Source: Entamoeba invadens IP1 (lineage: Eukaryota > Evosea > Mastigamoebida > Endamoebidae). From it: a DNA stretch of 55,124 nt. The translations under genes and the position numbers were made by a program. Location: positions 204,580-259,703 of the forward strand of contig NW_004191857.1 in NCBI RefSeq assembly GCF_000330505.1, written 5' to 3'. Positions 10,397 to 21,729 of this stretch are shown piece after piece. Positions within the stretch are counted from its first letter, which is position 1. Each line of letters opens with the position of its first letter. Under the pieces are notes generated by a model. It was given only the letters and a program-made list of their open reading frames with translations, was not told the origin of the DNA and searched no databases.

Positions 10397-10731
10397 TACA
10401 AATTTTTGTTCTTTAAATTTTAATATCAATATTAATTATATTTTTACTATGAATGCTTTATTATTTTTTTGTTAAAAAAAAACAATTCTTACGACAATCA
10501 TAATAAATTTACAATAAATATATCTATCATTGTAATTTGATCAAAACATTTATGAAATTCAAAAAACAAAAAACACAAATTACATTAAAAATACTCGAAA
10601 AAACTTGAGCTGTGTGAAATGAAAAAAACTATACTAAAATTATAAAATAAGCCATATTAGAACTATACAAATACCCAAAAAACGTCCAAAGGAGAACTCC
10701 AATACAGTCCATCAAACTTGAAATTCAAAAA
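10397..10731. promoter_or_regulatory. Divergent promoter region, MIF / UBR4-like gene
   Basis: 335 bp separate the start codons. On the plus strand AACTTGAAATTCAA (10715-10728) sits 4 nt before the UBR4-like ATG, combining a GAAC-like word with an ATTCA initiator. An identical 14-mer lies upstream of the DYRK gene. Confidence 0.45.
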
Positions 10732-13700
10732 ATGGTTTGTCTTTTATCCATCAAATCTTCCCTATTTTCCTTTCCACACGAGAAAGTGTCATATTCACAA
10801 ATAGAGTAAGACTAAGGCGGAGAAGCCTAATACTTCCTCTGATGAATTGACGCAGAGTGTATCACAGTATTTCACAACACTCTCCACGAACATTCAAAAA
10901 GCCGACTTTTTAGTGAAAGAGTCAGACCTCGACACATTAGAAACATTTGTCTTAGTATTAAATGACGTTTCTTCTCAGACGACTTCACAAGAGAAAGAGT
11001 TCATGTTGAGAGTTATAACATATACTTCATACTTCATTAACACAGCGTCATATGAATGGGCGTCCCTTCGTTCATACTTCACTACTGAACGTATAAAAAA
11101 GGTTGTCACGTCATACATTCACTTCATCGTGATGTACTTGGACGATTTGACTAAGTCGCAAAACACGGAATTGATCCCACGTAAGACGGAGTTGCTCTGT
11201 TTGAACGCGTCACTCCAACTGTTAACCGACGTCGACGCATTCTGTGACTTCACTCAACTCTCAAAATTGGCTTCGAAGTTGAATGGAAAGGTCCCGACCC
11301 TCTCGAAAGAGTGTTTGGATACAATGAAGAGTGTGTTACTTGGGAAGAAGGAGTTAGTGGTGAGTGACATCAATGTCCTCGACAAGACTGCATTAAAAAG
11401 TCTGTTACTTGAAGATGTCACGCGAAATGAAAACGTCGAAGAGAACGTCAAGCTGATTGGGAGAATTGTGATAGAAGCGCAACGAACGTTCAACTACGAC
11501 GAATTTGGCATTTCGAAGTATTTTGAGTTTCTTCGAGTTCCGATCCGGAATTTGAAGAACCAATTTACTACACATAAAGACACTGACGCGGCGAGTAAAG
11601 AAGTATTAGAAATAGTTGGGAATATTCTGCTCTTCTTGATGAATACATTCCAAAAGTTTGAGCCGACGTGCGTGGGGAGAGTCGCACAACTGTTAGTTGA
11701 TTTGACTGAACTTCATGACACATTCTCAGAAGGCAAATTCCACAACCAATGCGAGGACTTGGTTACTCTTATATACTCTACGACTGTTATCATTGGGGAT
11801 AATATAGGGAATGTGACAGTGCTCACTAACATGCAAGCGTATTGTGCGTCACATTTGTTCTTAACTCTTTTACCCTCCAATTTCAACTTAAAGGAGTTTA
11901 TGAGCAATTTAAACGATACAAAAGATGTGACGGAAATGCCGTGTTTGTATCCGATGGCAGTTGCTTTAACGTTCTCAAGAGAAGTCTTTCAAAAGATTGC
12001 GAGTGACAAGAAATATGTGGTGGACGAGAGTTCATATAGAAATGTGTCATCGACGGAGTTAAAACTGAAAGTGTTTGATGTCTCATTCGACGCACTTGCA
12101 CTACAAACGAACGCAGTACTTGCGACTATCATTCTCTCACCAAATGGAGCATTTTTAGACACCATTTTTGCTCTCCTTGTCCTCAGCTTTTTGAGTGTAG
12201 GGTTTCAAGAGACTTTGGTGAGTAAAGTGAGCAAACAAAGCAAAGGAAGACCCGTGCGACCAATCAGAGAAGTTGCTGAGAAGTCCAATAAAATGATGAA
12301 GTCGATGACGCGACTCAACTTCTCAACAACAAAAACAGAAGAGAAGAGTCCGATGAAGTCATCTGCTTTCCTCAAAAGTCCACGAACGATTTCTACACTG
12401 AAACTTAATGTTACTGGTGCTAAATCACCAAGAAAAGATGGACTTGTTTCACCACGGAAAGACGGTCTTTTATCGCCAAGGAAAGATGGGATGGTCTCAC
12501 CAAGGAAGTTGAGTAGTAACGAAACGATTCCGAATAAGACTGAAGAGGTACAAATGTTATCTTCTAATACTACAACAATTAAGAATAAAGGGGAAATAAC
12601 GACGGAAGTGGATTATGACATCACGCGATCACTGCCGTTATATTTGTCGATATACGTCTTTGGAGAATCAAACAATGAAGAACTCAGAAATTACGTGAAG
12701 AAGTATTTTAATGCGATACATTTGGACGTGATCATATTCTTAACATCAGTGCAGTCTGTGTCAGCTCCATTAATTAAAAATACAACAAGTCCATGTGGGC
12801 CTTTGGTGAAGGATAGAGAGACTATTATGAACTTAAGAAGTCTGTGTAGTTCGCTAGTGAATTATAATTGGTTGTCAGACCAATTGATGGGATATTTGAT
12901 TCGAAAACAAGCAAAGGAGTATCCTGTAGTAGTTCCTGTAGAGTTTCTCGTCTTTCTTGCGCGTGTGTGGACGATCAGAATATCATCAAGAAAGAAAGAT
13001 GAAACGAACAAAGAAGATGATGATATGCAAGCAGTTAATTTGTGGGAATCAATGATAAAAACACTCGAGAAGAATATGAAGGAGAAGAATTGGAATGGGG
13101 GAGAGAATTTAGCACATGAATACGTCCTTTTGATGTTATTGATATACACATCTTTCAAAGAAGAGACGAAACAAGGGTTCATCAAGAAGATGTTCAATTT
13201 GTTGACCAATTTTAAAGACAATTTGAATAACCAGACGAAGCTTATTATATCAAGAGTCACTTTAATGCTCCACTTCATGTTAACGTATACACTGGAAAAC
13301 GCTTCTGAATTGATGGAAGAGATCAGAAGAGTGTTAATGTCACGTAAAGTCATATTGGAAGAGTCTGAGAACTTAGAGGTACCTCAGTATTTCGAGATGA
13401 ATACCTCAATGTTCGACGACTTGAAAAGAAGTCAAAGGACGAATATACCTCCCTATGGATATGCCAAGTTCTATACAATCATGCGAGACGAGACACATGA
13501 CCGACTTTTGAATAGAATGAGGAAGGCGATATCTGAGAGGAAAGCAAATATCGACGGATTAATGAAAGAGAGTATGTATAACCAAGGGTACATTCAATTA
13601 CTCGACTTGTTGAAAATGAAGAACAAAGAAGACGACGTCTTCTCACAAATATTGCGAGAGTACTTGTTCCATAATGTTGTGTCCCTCCTCTCTTTGTTAC

Positions 13701-16700
13701 CACCACCAAAAAGTATATACTCGATATTCACACAATCAAAGCCATTCACTACTTTTGGACTGAATGATGGACTGATAGTCATGGGACTCTGGCTGAACAT
13801 TTACACGTATGATATTGTCCAAGCCCCCGATGGCATTTCCAAAAACGCAAAAGAAATATTCAAAGACGTCTTGTCAACTTTAAATGCAATTTCTGAAGAA
13901 CTGAAAACAAAGTGCGAGTGGCACGCAGAAGCCGCAGCAAAGATCTTCATTGACACGATCAATTGCCATATCTGGACGCCCGAGATGGTAGCCGGTGTTG
14001 TTCGTAAAATGGAGGAAGCGAATGAAGTAGAGGAGGAAGTAGTAGAAGACGACAATTTACTTGTTCGGAAGAAAGTCGTTATAAAGATCAAAGAAGATGA
14101 CAAAGTAGAAGACGGTAAAGACGTAACACAGCGAGAGATGTTATTGAGTGAATTGAGGACTGTTTCTACTATTGCGGAGTACCAAGAGAATCCAAATGAG
14201 AAGAAGAATGTAGTTCAGAGTAAGAAGGTCAATAAAATGTTTATATTAGACAACGTCCCAATCGTCCCCATCTCTGAATATGGTCAGGCGTGCTTTGAAA
14301 TGTGCGTCAAGAGTCCAAGTAGTCTCTTTGAAATCCTAGCCAAATACATTCGCTTGTTTGCAGAGGAATTAAAACAGAAGTGGCCGGACTTTATATATAC
14401 GAGTGGGGTCCCCAAAGTGATTTCTGCGTTGTTGGTGAACATCATGTACCGCGGGATTTCTTTTGAAGTGATCGAGGACTTACTCATCGAGTTGGGTGGA
14501 GGCGAAAACTCGAAGAAAGCGACAGAGGAGTTTGGTGATCGGATTGGGTTTACTATGAAAGAGGTAGTCAATCCAATAGGGTATCTTTTAGAAGGCGTCT
14601 GTTACCACCCAATCACTGCAACGACTCGATCGAAAATCAGTTCGACGCAAATGATGATAGAGAGTGTTTTGCGGTTAGCGCAACAAGTGTGTGAGAGAGA
14701 TAATATAGTTGGGAACTATCAACAGAATGTCTTCATGAAAGACCTTTTCCGACTTTCTGGGAGTTATTTGGGGAAGTTTGTATTTGCAGAGACTGAGGCT
14801 GTAGCGAAGAGATTGTGTGGTGAGAATTTAGCTGGGCCGATGATGAGTCAGTCAGTGATGCCGATCATCGATGACTTCATCGATGGGTTCTTAATTAACT
14901 ATCAAAAAGGGAAGAAGAAATACCACCAGTTTGTTCCTATTGTGAGAGCGTTTTTCGATGTGATGAAAGACAAAGTCGATGAAGTGATGGATGCAAAGAG
15001 TCATGGACGTGTTGGAGGAGAGATGTATTACTATCAATTAAATAGTTACCATCGAAAACCAAGTGTGATGATCTATTTGAAATGTGCTGCAGAAGTAAGT
15101 GACAAAGAGTTAGGAGACTCTATCATGTCTTTTGTTGAACGTCTGTGTCAAGCTAGTCCGGAGATCAAAGAAGAGATCTCTACCGCAATTGAAGGGGGTG
15201 GAGGAGACTTATTTGCGGCGTGGGCGGTACAAAAGATAGTCGGCTACACTGATGAAATGAATATCTTCAGACATGCAGAAACACAGAGCACAGTGACCTT
15301 CTTTGCTTTTGTTACAAAAATTATGAAGATCAATGCGGTCACTGGGAATTCATCTGCTTCTGGCACCATCAATTCATTGACTAAAGCATTCAAAACAGTC
15401 TTTGAAAAGTACCCTGCCCACATCAATCGATACTTTAGAGTGGTCTCCGAATTTGCACTGGAGGCCGGAGACTTCTCCACTGTAGTTATTGGATTGAATG
15501 GGTGGCTTCAAGGGATCATAGAAAGTGTGAAGAGTTTGGATCATGAACAAGTCGAAGGGATCAGTGGGATGTTAAATGAGCTTCAGAAGATCGTTATGCG
15601 TGTCCCGATACCGGAGAAGAAGGTGAAGAGTAACATCGATGACAACGCGAAGTGTACGAAGGAGTTTGAACAGTCGTATGTCCAACCCATGTACCATTGT
15701 TATACTTGTGAAGTGGATTGTTGTGCTGTTTGTGTGAGAAATTGTCATGACGGACACGACACTGTATATATAGGTAGGGAGTATTTCAACTGCCCGTGTG
15801 TGTGTAAAACAGAGGAAGAGCGGAAGAAGGAAAGGAAGAGAAATAAAGAAGACGTCGTGAAGGACAAAAAGCAACAACTCATCTTGCGTGCATTAAATCG
15901 TGATTCAATGTTACCAAGTGTGTTAAACAAATTATTACAAATAGTCGAGAAGAGCGACGACGAGTGGAAGGAAGTCAAATTAGTTGGGAAGAGTAAAGCC
16001 CTTGACGCGTTATTTAAGAAGCGGATTATGTCGCAATATGAAGGGATAGCTTTAGGGTTTACAGAGAAATGTGTTGGGAGCAAAGAATGGCTGAAAATGG
16101 CGACGTCGCAGAATACGCGAAGTATACCATTGATAGAAAAGGGAGTTATGAAGCAGAATTTGATCTGTTGCGACAGCACTTATTTGTATCACGTGTATCA
16201 GCGCAATGAAGTTCACAAAATTGAATTGAAAGAATTAGCTGAACAGAGTGAGAGGAAAGAAGAAGATATCTCTCTCGAAGTACCTTTTGAGATAGTCGAG
16301 GTGATCAACAATCCCTTCAAAGATGGAGTTATAGCTGTCTCTGGATTTAGAAATGTAGAAGTCCTGTTGTGGACTCAAGAAGAAACAAAGCAAATTGATA
16401 TAGTGATGGATTGTATTGAGAAGGATGTCTTCATTATGGAAATCAAATTTATTGATGCAAAGACACTTGCTGTTATTACACCGACATTTGTGAGGATCTT
16501 TAGCTTAGATTCGTACTATATAGACCGGATCTCGATGATAGAAAGTATAGCAGAATATCGCCCAATTGTTGGTGACATCTTGTCATGCGTCATTACAGCA
16601 ACGACGCCACGGAAAATCGTGATGAGTACGTCTGAGAATGCGATATTATCAGAGGACCTCCCCACTGAATTTTCGACTGAAAAGGTGAGTAAAAAACTCG

Positions 16701-19700
16701 ATATGGAATATCGAAGTGGGTTGATTGAAGGAGTATATATCTTGAGATACCTTCAACGTGAAAATCTGTTGCTAGCGATCAATGAGGAATTTGACTCGTG
16801 GTTCTTGTTGTTGAACTCGAAAGGCGAGATGGAGAAGACGATTGCAACGACGTTTGAATTTGTGCCGACGACATTCTTAGAAACGACGGAGAACACGTTG
16901 ATCTCAGTATCACAGGAAATGAAGTGCGTAGTCGCTCATAAGTTGTTTGAAGATGGAATGAATTACTTGAAGTTGTATGAGAACAAGAATGTCGGTGGGA
17001 TGTGTTACGACGCTTCTCGGAAGATTGTGTATGTTGCGACGAAAGATGGAGACCTTGTTGCTCTGAGTGAGACGGAAGAACTTGAAACCATCGAGAAACT
17101 CAAACCAAAGAATTTGACGTCACAGACGTTCTTTGAGAACTACGAGTGTGTCCCAGCAGACCAATGTGAAGTGCAAGAGTCGAGGAGTAAGATCATAGTT
17201 CCGAGTGGTGGGGTTACTCTATATAAAACACACATGTATGTGAAGAATAAGGTGATTCGTGGCATCAGAATACTTGTTGGAGAGAAGTCGCCAAAGCAGA
17301 TCAATTTTGCAAAGAGGAGTTTCCCTATTGGAGAGGGTAATAGGTGGTATGATATCCCTTTAAGTAAAGAAGAGGCTATTGACACGAAACCACTGATGTT
17401 CTCATATTGCTCGGAACCCGGAAATGAGACGTCGTTGCAATTTGAGGCGGTCAAAGTCTATGCAGAACGCGACGAACTATTTAACTACGAAGAACGGAAA
17501 GAAGACAAGTTTGGCAAGATGAAAGAAGACGAAGAGAAAGCGACAGTTAACACAGCGGAAGAGCTTTGTAAGACCGCTGTTGAAATTATCGAGTCGATAT
17601 TTATGGTCACGAGATACTCGAAAGACAGAGATGCGTCGAAGAGTCTTATTGTCGAGACACTCGACCGATTGAAAACAAAAAAGTTTAAAGTCCTCGAGAA
17701 GTCGTGTGAATCGACAAAGAAGAGTTTGGTCAACGACGATCAGTCGCAAACTTTAGTTACTGAGTACTTGAAACTTATTAACGAGAATATGAGAAAGAAC
17801 AACACTAAAGAAGAATGGGTAAAGTACATATTATATGTGAATGATGCACATGTAGAGTACCAACAAGCTCTAATGGACTATAACAATACAAATCCAAGGT
17901 TTGTCACGAACCTTTGTGGTACTATTTTGAGTCAAGTTGAGTTGACGGAGTCACTTGTTTCGTGCATTACAACAACATTAATGAGGAACATCGACATCTT
18001 CCAAAATTATAAGGCTCACTATAAACAACACTTTGAGGTTTTGAAAACAATTTTCAGTTTGCCTATGAAATTGGCTGAGGCCGGACTAAACGCCGTCTGC
18101 TGTTATTATCAAGAAGTCGAGCCTCGATTGGAAGACACAAGTTACATAGTACGTATAGTCACACAAGTCGCCAAAATAGTCTCCACGGAAAAGAAAATCG
18201 AAGAACATGGAGGTGAAGTGCAAATTGAATTTGTGTCGAATGTGCGACAAAGTCTCCAAGCCATTCAAGCCAATTCGAACGAAGAGAAGATGCACACTGT
18301 CACTGAGACACAAGAAGTGGATTTCACTAAAGTAGTCAATGAAAGGGCGTTTGTTGAAGTCGATGAGAAGATGAATGCAATACTCATAGGGTTACTCGAC
18401 TGTTTGTCTTTGTTGACGGACACCCCACAACGATTTGAAGTGTGCGCTATTGCACTCTACTGGATTTTGTTCCAACAGAACTACCGAATTTCAGAGGAAC
18501 TTGCTCTTACGATAGTCGACAGATTAATTGCAGTCACGGAAGAAAGTAAGACCGAGACAACGTATATCTGTCTGTTACTTTTGAGTCACTTCTTAGGGTC
18601 TTTGGACTTTGAATACTACCAACAATACACGCGAAACGTTCTTAAGAGGACAATGTATGACTATTTGGGTGGCATACTTCCACTGCCTTCTGTTGCACAG
18701 TCGCGTTCATTTGCGGGTGCGATCACACAGTCGAAGCAAAAGGTGAAAGAAACTCTCTTCTCTATATTTGGAAAGGAAGTTGAGAAAGTCAGTGAGAAGA
18801 AGTGTGAACAGTTTAACACAGAGAAGACGTCTACTTCACGTCTTCCGTTCACCGAAGATGATGTTGTGTTATATGAAGAGATTGATGTCAAGATGTGTCA
18901 GGTCATAGTAGATATCATGTACTTCATGTTTAACTACAACAGAGACATGCAGATAGAAAACACCGACAAAGACATTTGGGAGAACTCAGTGCAGAAATTG
19001 GCGACGGATCCGTTATTCAAAGGAGCGAGTTATGGGGCTAAAAGAATGTTATATCAATTTGGAGGAGGGTCCTATGCATATCACGTCAATACCGACACAA
19101 AGGTACTTGAGGAAGTCTGCCCTCAATTAGTGGAGTCTGCAACGCAATTGCTGAGAGAAGAGAATGCGACGAATGTTGAGAATTATGTGACAAACATCGA
19201 GAAAATCATCGGACAGTCACTCAAACGTCCCAACTTGTTCCAACAATTTGTGAGGAACAACAACGACGTCTTCTTAATGTTAATTGGAGTTGCCGCGAAG
19301 TCCACAAAAAGTGAAGTGAAACAGCCGACATTAGTCTTGTTACGATGTGTCTTCTTGATGAACGTCGACAGGAGTATTCGCGAGAAACCAATGGAACATG
19401 GGGTGTCCCAGTTACAAACGATCTTGAATGAGAGACAATTAGTATGCGAAGACATTGTGAAGAATGCTGAAAAGGAGCGAGCCTTTGTGGAGAGTTTAGT
19501 GACGGACTTATCGACACTGAAAAGCATTATATCGTCTTCTTTGAGTGAAAATGATGAAACGGTCTTGAAAGAGTTGACTCGACTGATAGAAGTGATGGTG
19601 ATTCTTGCTAATGACACGCAAAGAACTAAAATTGCAGACTTGTTGTGGGCTTTGACCTCTAAAATTGAGAACCCACCCGAACGCTTTGTCGAGTTACTTG

Positions 19701-19771
19701 GTGTTGTGAGCTTTTTTAAGGCAAAAACACACATTAAAGTTGATAAGAATGTAGAGCAGTATCTCGACTAA
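10732..19771 (+). CDS. Giant UBR4/BIG/Pushover-like N-recognin
   Basis: A 2989-residue protein after splicing. Exon 1 is just ATG (10732-10734), and exon 2 (10805-19771) continues in frame as SKTKAEKPNTSSDEL. Exon 2 has no usable ATG near its start. An alpha-solenoid precedes a UBR-box zinc finger at about 1617-1665 (ordered Cys/His ending in an FNCPCVC-type motif), followed by a region resembling the UBR4 beta-propeller and a discoidin-like domain at about 2107-2222. UBR-boxes bind N-degrons; UBR4 proteins work in N-degron, proteasomal and autophagic turnover. A SPRKDG repeat linker lies at about 541-570. UBR4 and plant BIG are about 5000 residues and end in a Cys/His-rich hemi-RING module; no such cluster is visible here before the stop. 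Confidence 0.85.
10735..10804 (+). other. Intron immediately after the start codon of the UBR4-like gene
   Basis: 70 nt, GTTTGT donor directly abutting ATG, pyrimidine-rich interior, TAG acceptor, phase 0. The exon 2 frame is blocked upstream by the acceptor TAG itself, which supports splicing here. Confidence 0.8.
12424..12510 (+). repeat. In-frame SPRKDG tandem repeat inside the UBR4-like gene
   Basis: Four imperfect units (KSPRKDGL, VSPRKDGL, LSPRKDGM, VSPRKLSS) are encoded back to back. Each contains S-P-R-K, a match to the proline-directed S/T-P-x-K/R kinase consensus. Confidence 0.8.
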
Positions 19772-19826
19772 TTCACTCATCTTTTGTTTTGAGGTATTCA
19801 ATAGGATTATAAGATCGAACTACAAA

Positions 19827-21356
19827 TTATACGACCATTAAAATTAAGAGAGAGAAGGCTACCACAAGATGAATAACGGAAGAACTTGGAACACACTTTC
19901 CATTATCAGTAAACCAACTTTCAGCCCCATCTGCGGTGCTACACACAACACAACGCCCATCTGGATATGTCGAAACACATCCAATGAAATCGCACTTGCT
20001 GGCATTCAGTTTGTAATTGTCTTCACATATCACACATGTCTCTCTCTTCTCCGTGTACACCGCACAATTGTTAATGGTATTGATCTCTTGAAGATTGTCA
20101 CATTGATCCTCTGCATTGGTACACGTTGAACATGTTGACGAACATTTGGAACATGTATACCCACTTGTCAAATAATAGCCTTTATTACATTCAACACACT
20201 TTCCCGTGTTATATGTTTTACATCCATTTTCAGCACATGCCCCGTCGTCTGTCAAATTGTATCCACTCAAACATCCTAAGCACTTTTTATCAGAGGAATA
20301 CCACTGACAGTGATCCTCAAAAATACAAGTGGTTTCACCTTGAAATACACGATAAACACAGTTCTTTGTACATCGAGCGCATTGTGTAGAGTCTGCAATT
20401 GTTAAGCACGTATTATCACCACAAGGCGTACATTTGTTGTTAAAAAGGTAGTACCCACTCTTACACATCATACACTGATCTTTTGCATTTCTACAGTTAA
20501 GACAATGTTCGTCATCGCACGTCTCACATACACCATCATATGCGTTGTACTTCTCTTCACATAATTTGCATGTTGTGGAATTCTCAGTGCAAACAAGGCA
20601 ATGCGCGTCAACACACTTTTCACACACTCCTTTTGTCCCATTTTCAAAGCCATAGCCCTGAGCACACGTCGTGCAGTTTGTTGAAGTCGCTTCATACAAA
20701 ATGCAGTCGGTCGTCTTTTCACAAATAGCATTCTTGATGGTATACCCTTTCTCACACACACTACATTGTTGTTTATTGACGTAATCTAAACAATGTGGAA
20801 TACCCCCAGCTACACATTCACCACTTTGAAGGTACGTGCCTTCAACACATTTTGTGCAGTTTGATGTGATTTCATTATATGTCCTGCAATTGGTCACTTC
20901 AACACAATCACCATCAACTAACTTCATTCCAGGGTAACACAACTCACAGACTTTACATTGCGTGTTTGACACTTTCAAGCAGTACGGCTTCTTCGAAGAG
21001 CAGTCAACACACTTATTTGCTTGTGGGGAAAGACTGTATGGGGCGTAACAACTGGTGCATTTAGTACCACTGAAGCTTTTACAATACTCCACACCTTTAA
21101 CACATGCGTTCTTGGTAAATTCATATGAATATCCAGAAGAGCATTGTGTGCATGTTTGTTTCTCTCGGTCATACGTCTCGCACCCAAGTAATCGTTTGTA
21201 CACACACTGCTTGTTCGTTAAGATATAGTTATCTATACAGCTCTCGCACAGTGTCGGGGATGATGGGCAAGATGAGCAATACGTCGACGAACACGTTATA
21301 TCAACTTCCGTAGACATCACTGTAAACACGATGAAGAAAATCGGCATCATTCTCAT
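19827..21356 (-). CDS. CxxC-rich (furin-like repeat) surface protein, putative GPI anchor
   Basis: A 509-residue protein with an N-terminal signal peptide (MRMMPIFFIVFTVMST). About two dozen CxxC motifs are spaced roughly every 15-25 residues over nearly the whole mature chain, with aromatic and glycine residues between the pairs (patterns such as GYY, GYT, GYN). The C-terminus is a hydrophobic tail (SSVIHLVVAFSLLILMVV) with no cytoplasmic residues, suggesting GPI attachment. The repeats resemble those in the TMK ectodomain in this window and in the Entamoeba Gal/GalNAc lectin intermediate subunit (Igl), but the protein is much shorter than Igl and has no kinase. Adhesion or protease resistance at the surface is inferred. 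Any of the first three Met codons could start translation. Its 3' end converges with the UBR4-like gene 55 bp away. Confidence 0.85.
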   Translation of the reverse strand: MRMMPIFFIVFTVMSTEVDITCSSTYCSSCPSSPTLCESCIDNYILTNKQCVYKRLLGCETYDREKQTCTQCSSGYSYEFTKNACVKGVEYCKSFSGTKCTSCYAPYSLSPQANKCVDCSSKKPYCLKVSNTQCKVCELCYPGMKLVDGDCVEVTNCRTYNEITSNCTKCVEGTYLQSGECVAGGIPHCLDYVNKQQCSVCEKGYTIKNAICEKTTDCILYEATSTNCTTCAQGYGFENGTKGVCEKCVDAHCLVCTENSTTCKLCEEKYNAYDGVCETCDDEHCLNCRNAKDQCMMCKSGYYLFNNKCTPCGDNTCLTIADSTQCARCTKNCVYRVFQGETTCIFEDHCQWYSSDKKCLGCLSGYNLTDDGACAENGCKTYNTGKCVECNKGYYLTSGYTCSKCSSTCSTCTNAEDQCDNLQEINTINNCAVYTEKRETCVICEDNYKLNASKCDFIGCVSTYPDGRCVVCSTADGAESWFTDNGKCVPSSSVIHLVVAFSLLILMVV

Positions 21357-21729
21357 GATGTAATAGTATTGTTTATTAATAAGTTGAAATCGAATAGATT
21401 CAACAAAATCAATTCATACAAATACGACGATTTCCCGATTATTTAAACTAAATTTCTCTTAAAATATAATTCCTTTTTCTTTTCGAATTCATTTTTTTCG
21501 TAATAAATTCCAACGCATTTCAAATGTATTATAAAAAAATTATAAATAAATACTATAAAATTGTGGAAATTATTGAAGTGATACTTTCTAGCTTTTTTAT
21601 TATAATACAAACCATTTTGTTGGTGATCACTTATAATAACAAAATATAATATAATGTACTATAAAATAAACTATACGAAGAAATGTCAAACAAGACACGA
21701 AAACAAAAAGAACTCGAACAGAACTAATT
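21357..21729. other. A+T-rich spacer between the CxxC protein and cullin genes
   Basis: 373 bp containing the CxxC gene promoter and the cullin 3' end (both minus strand). No gene or distinctive repeat is seen. Confidence 0.45.
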
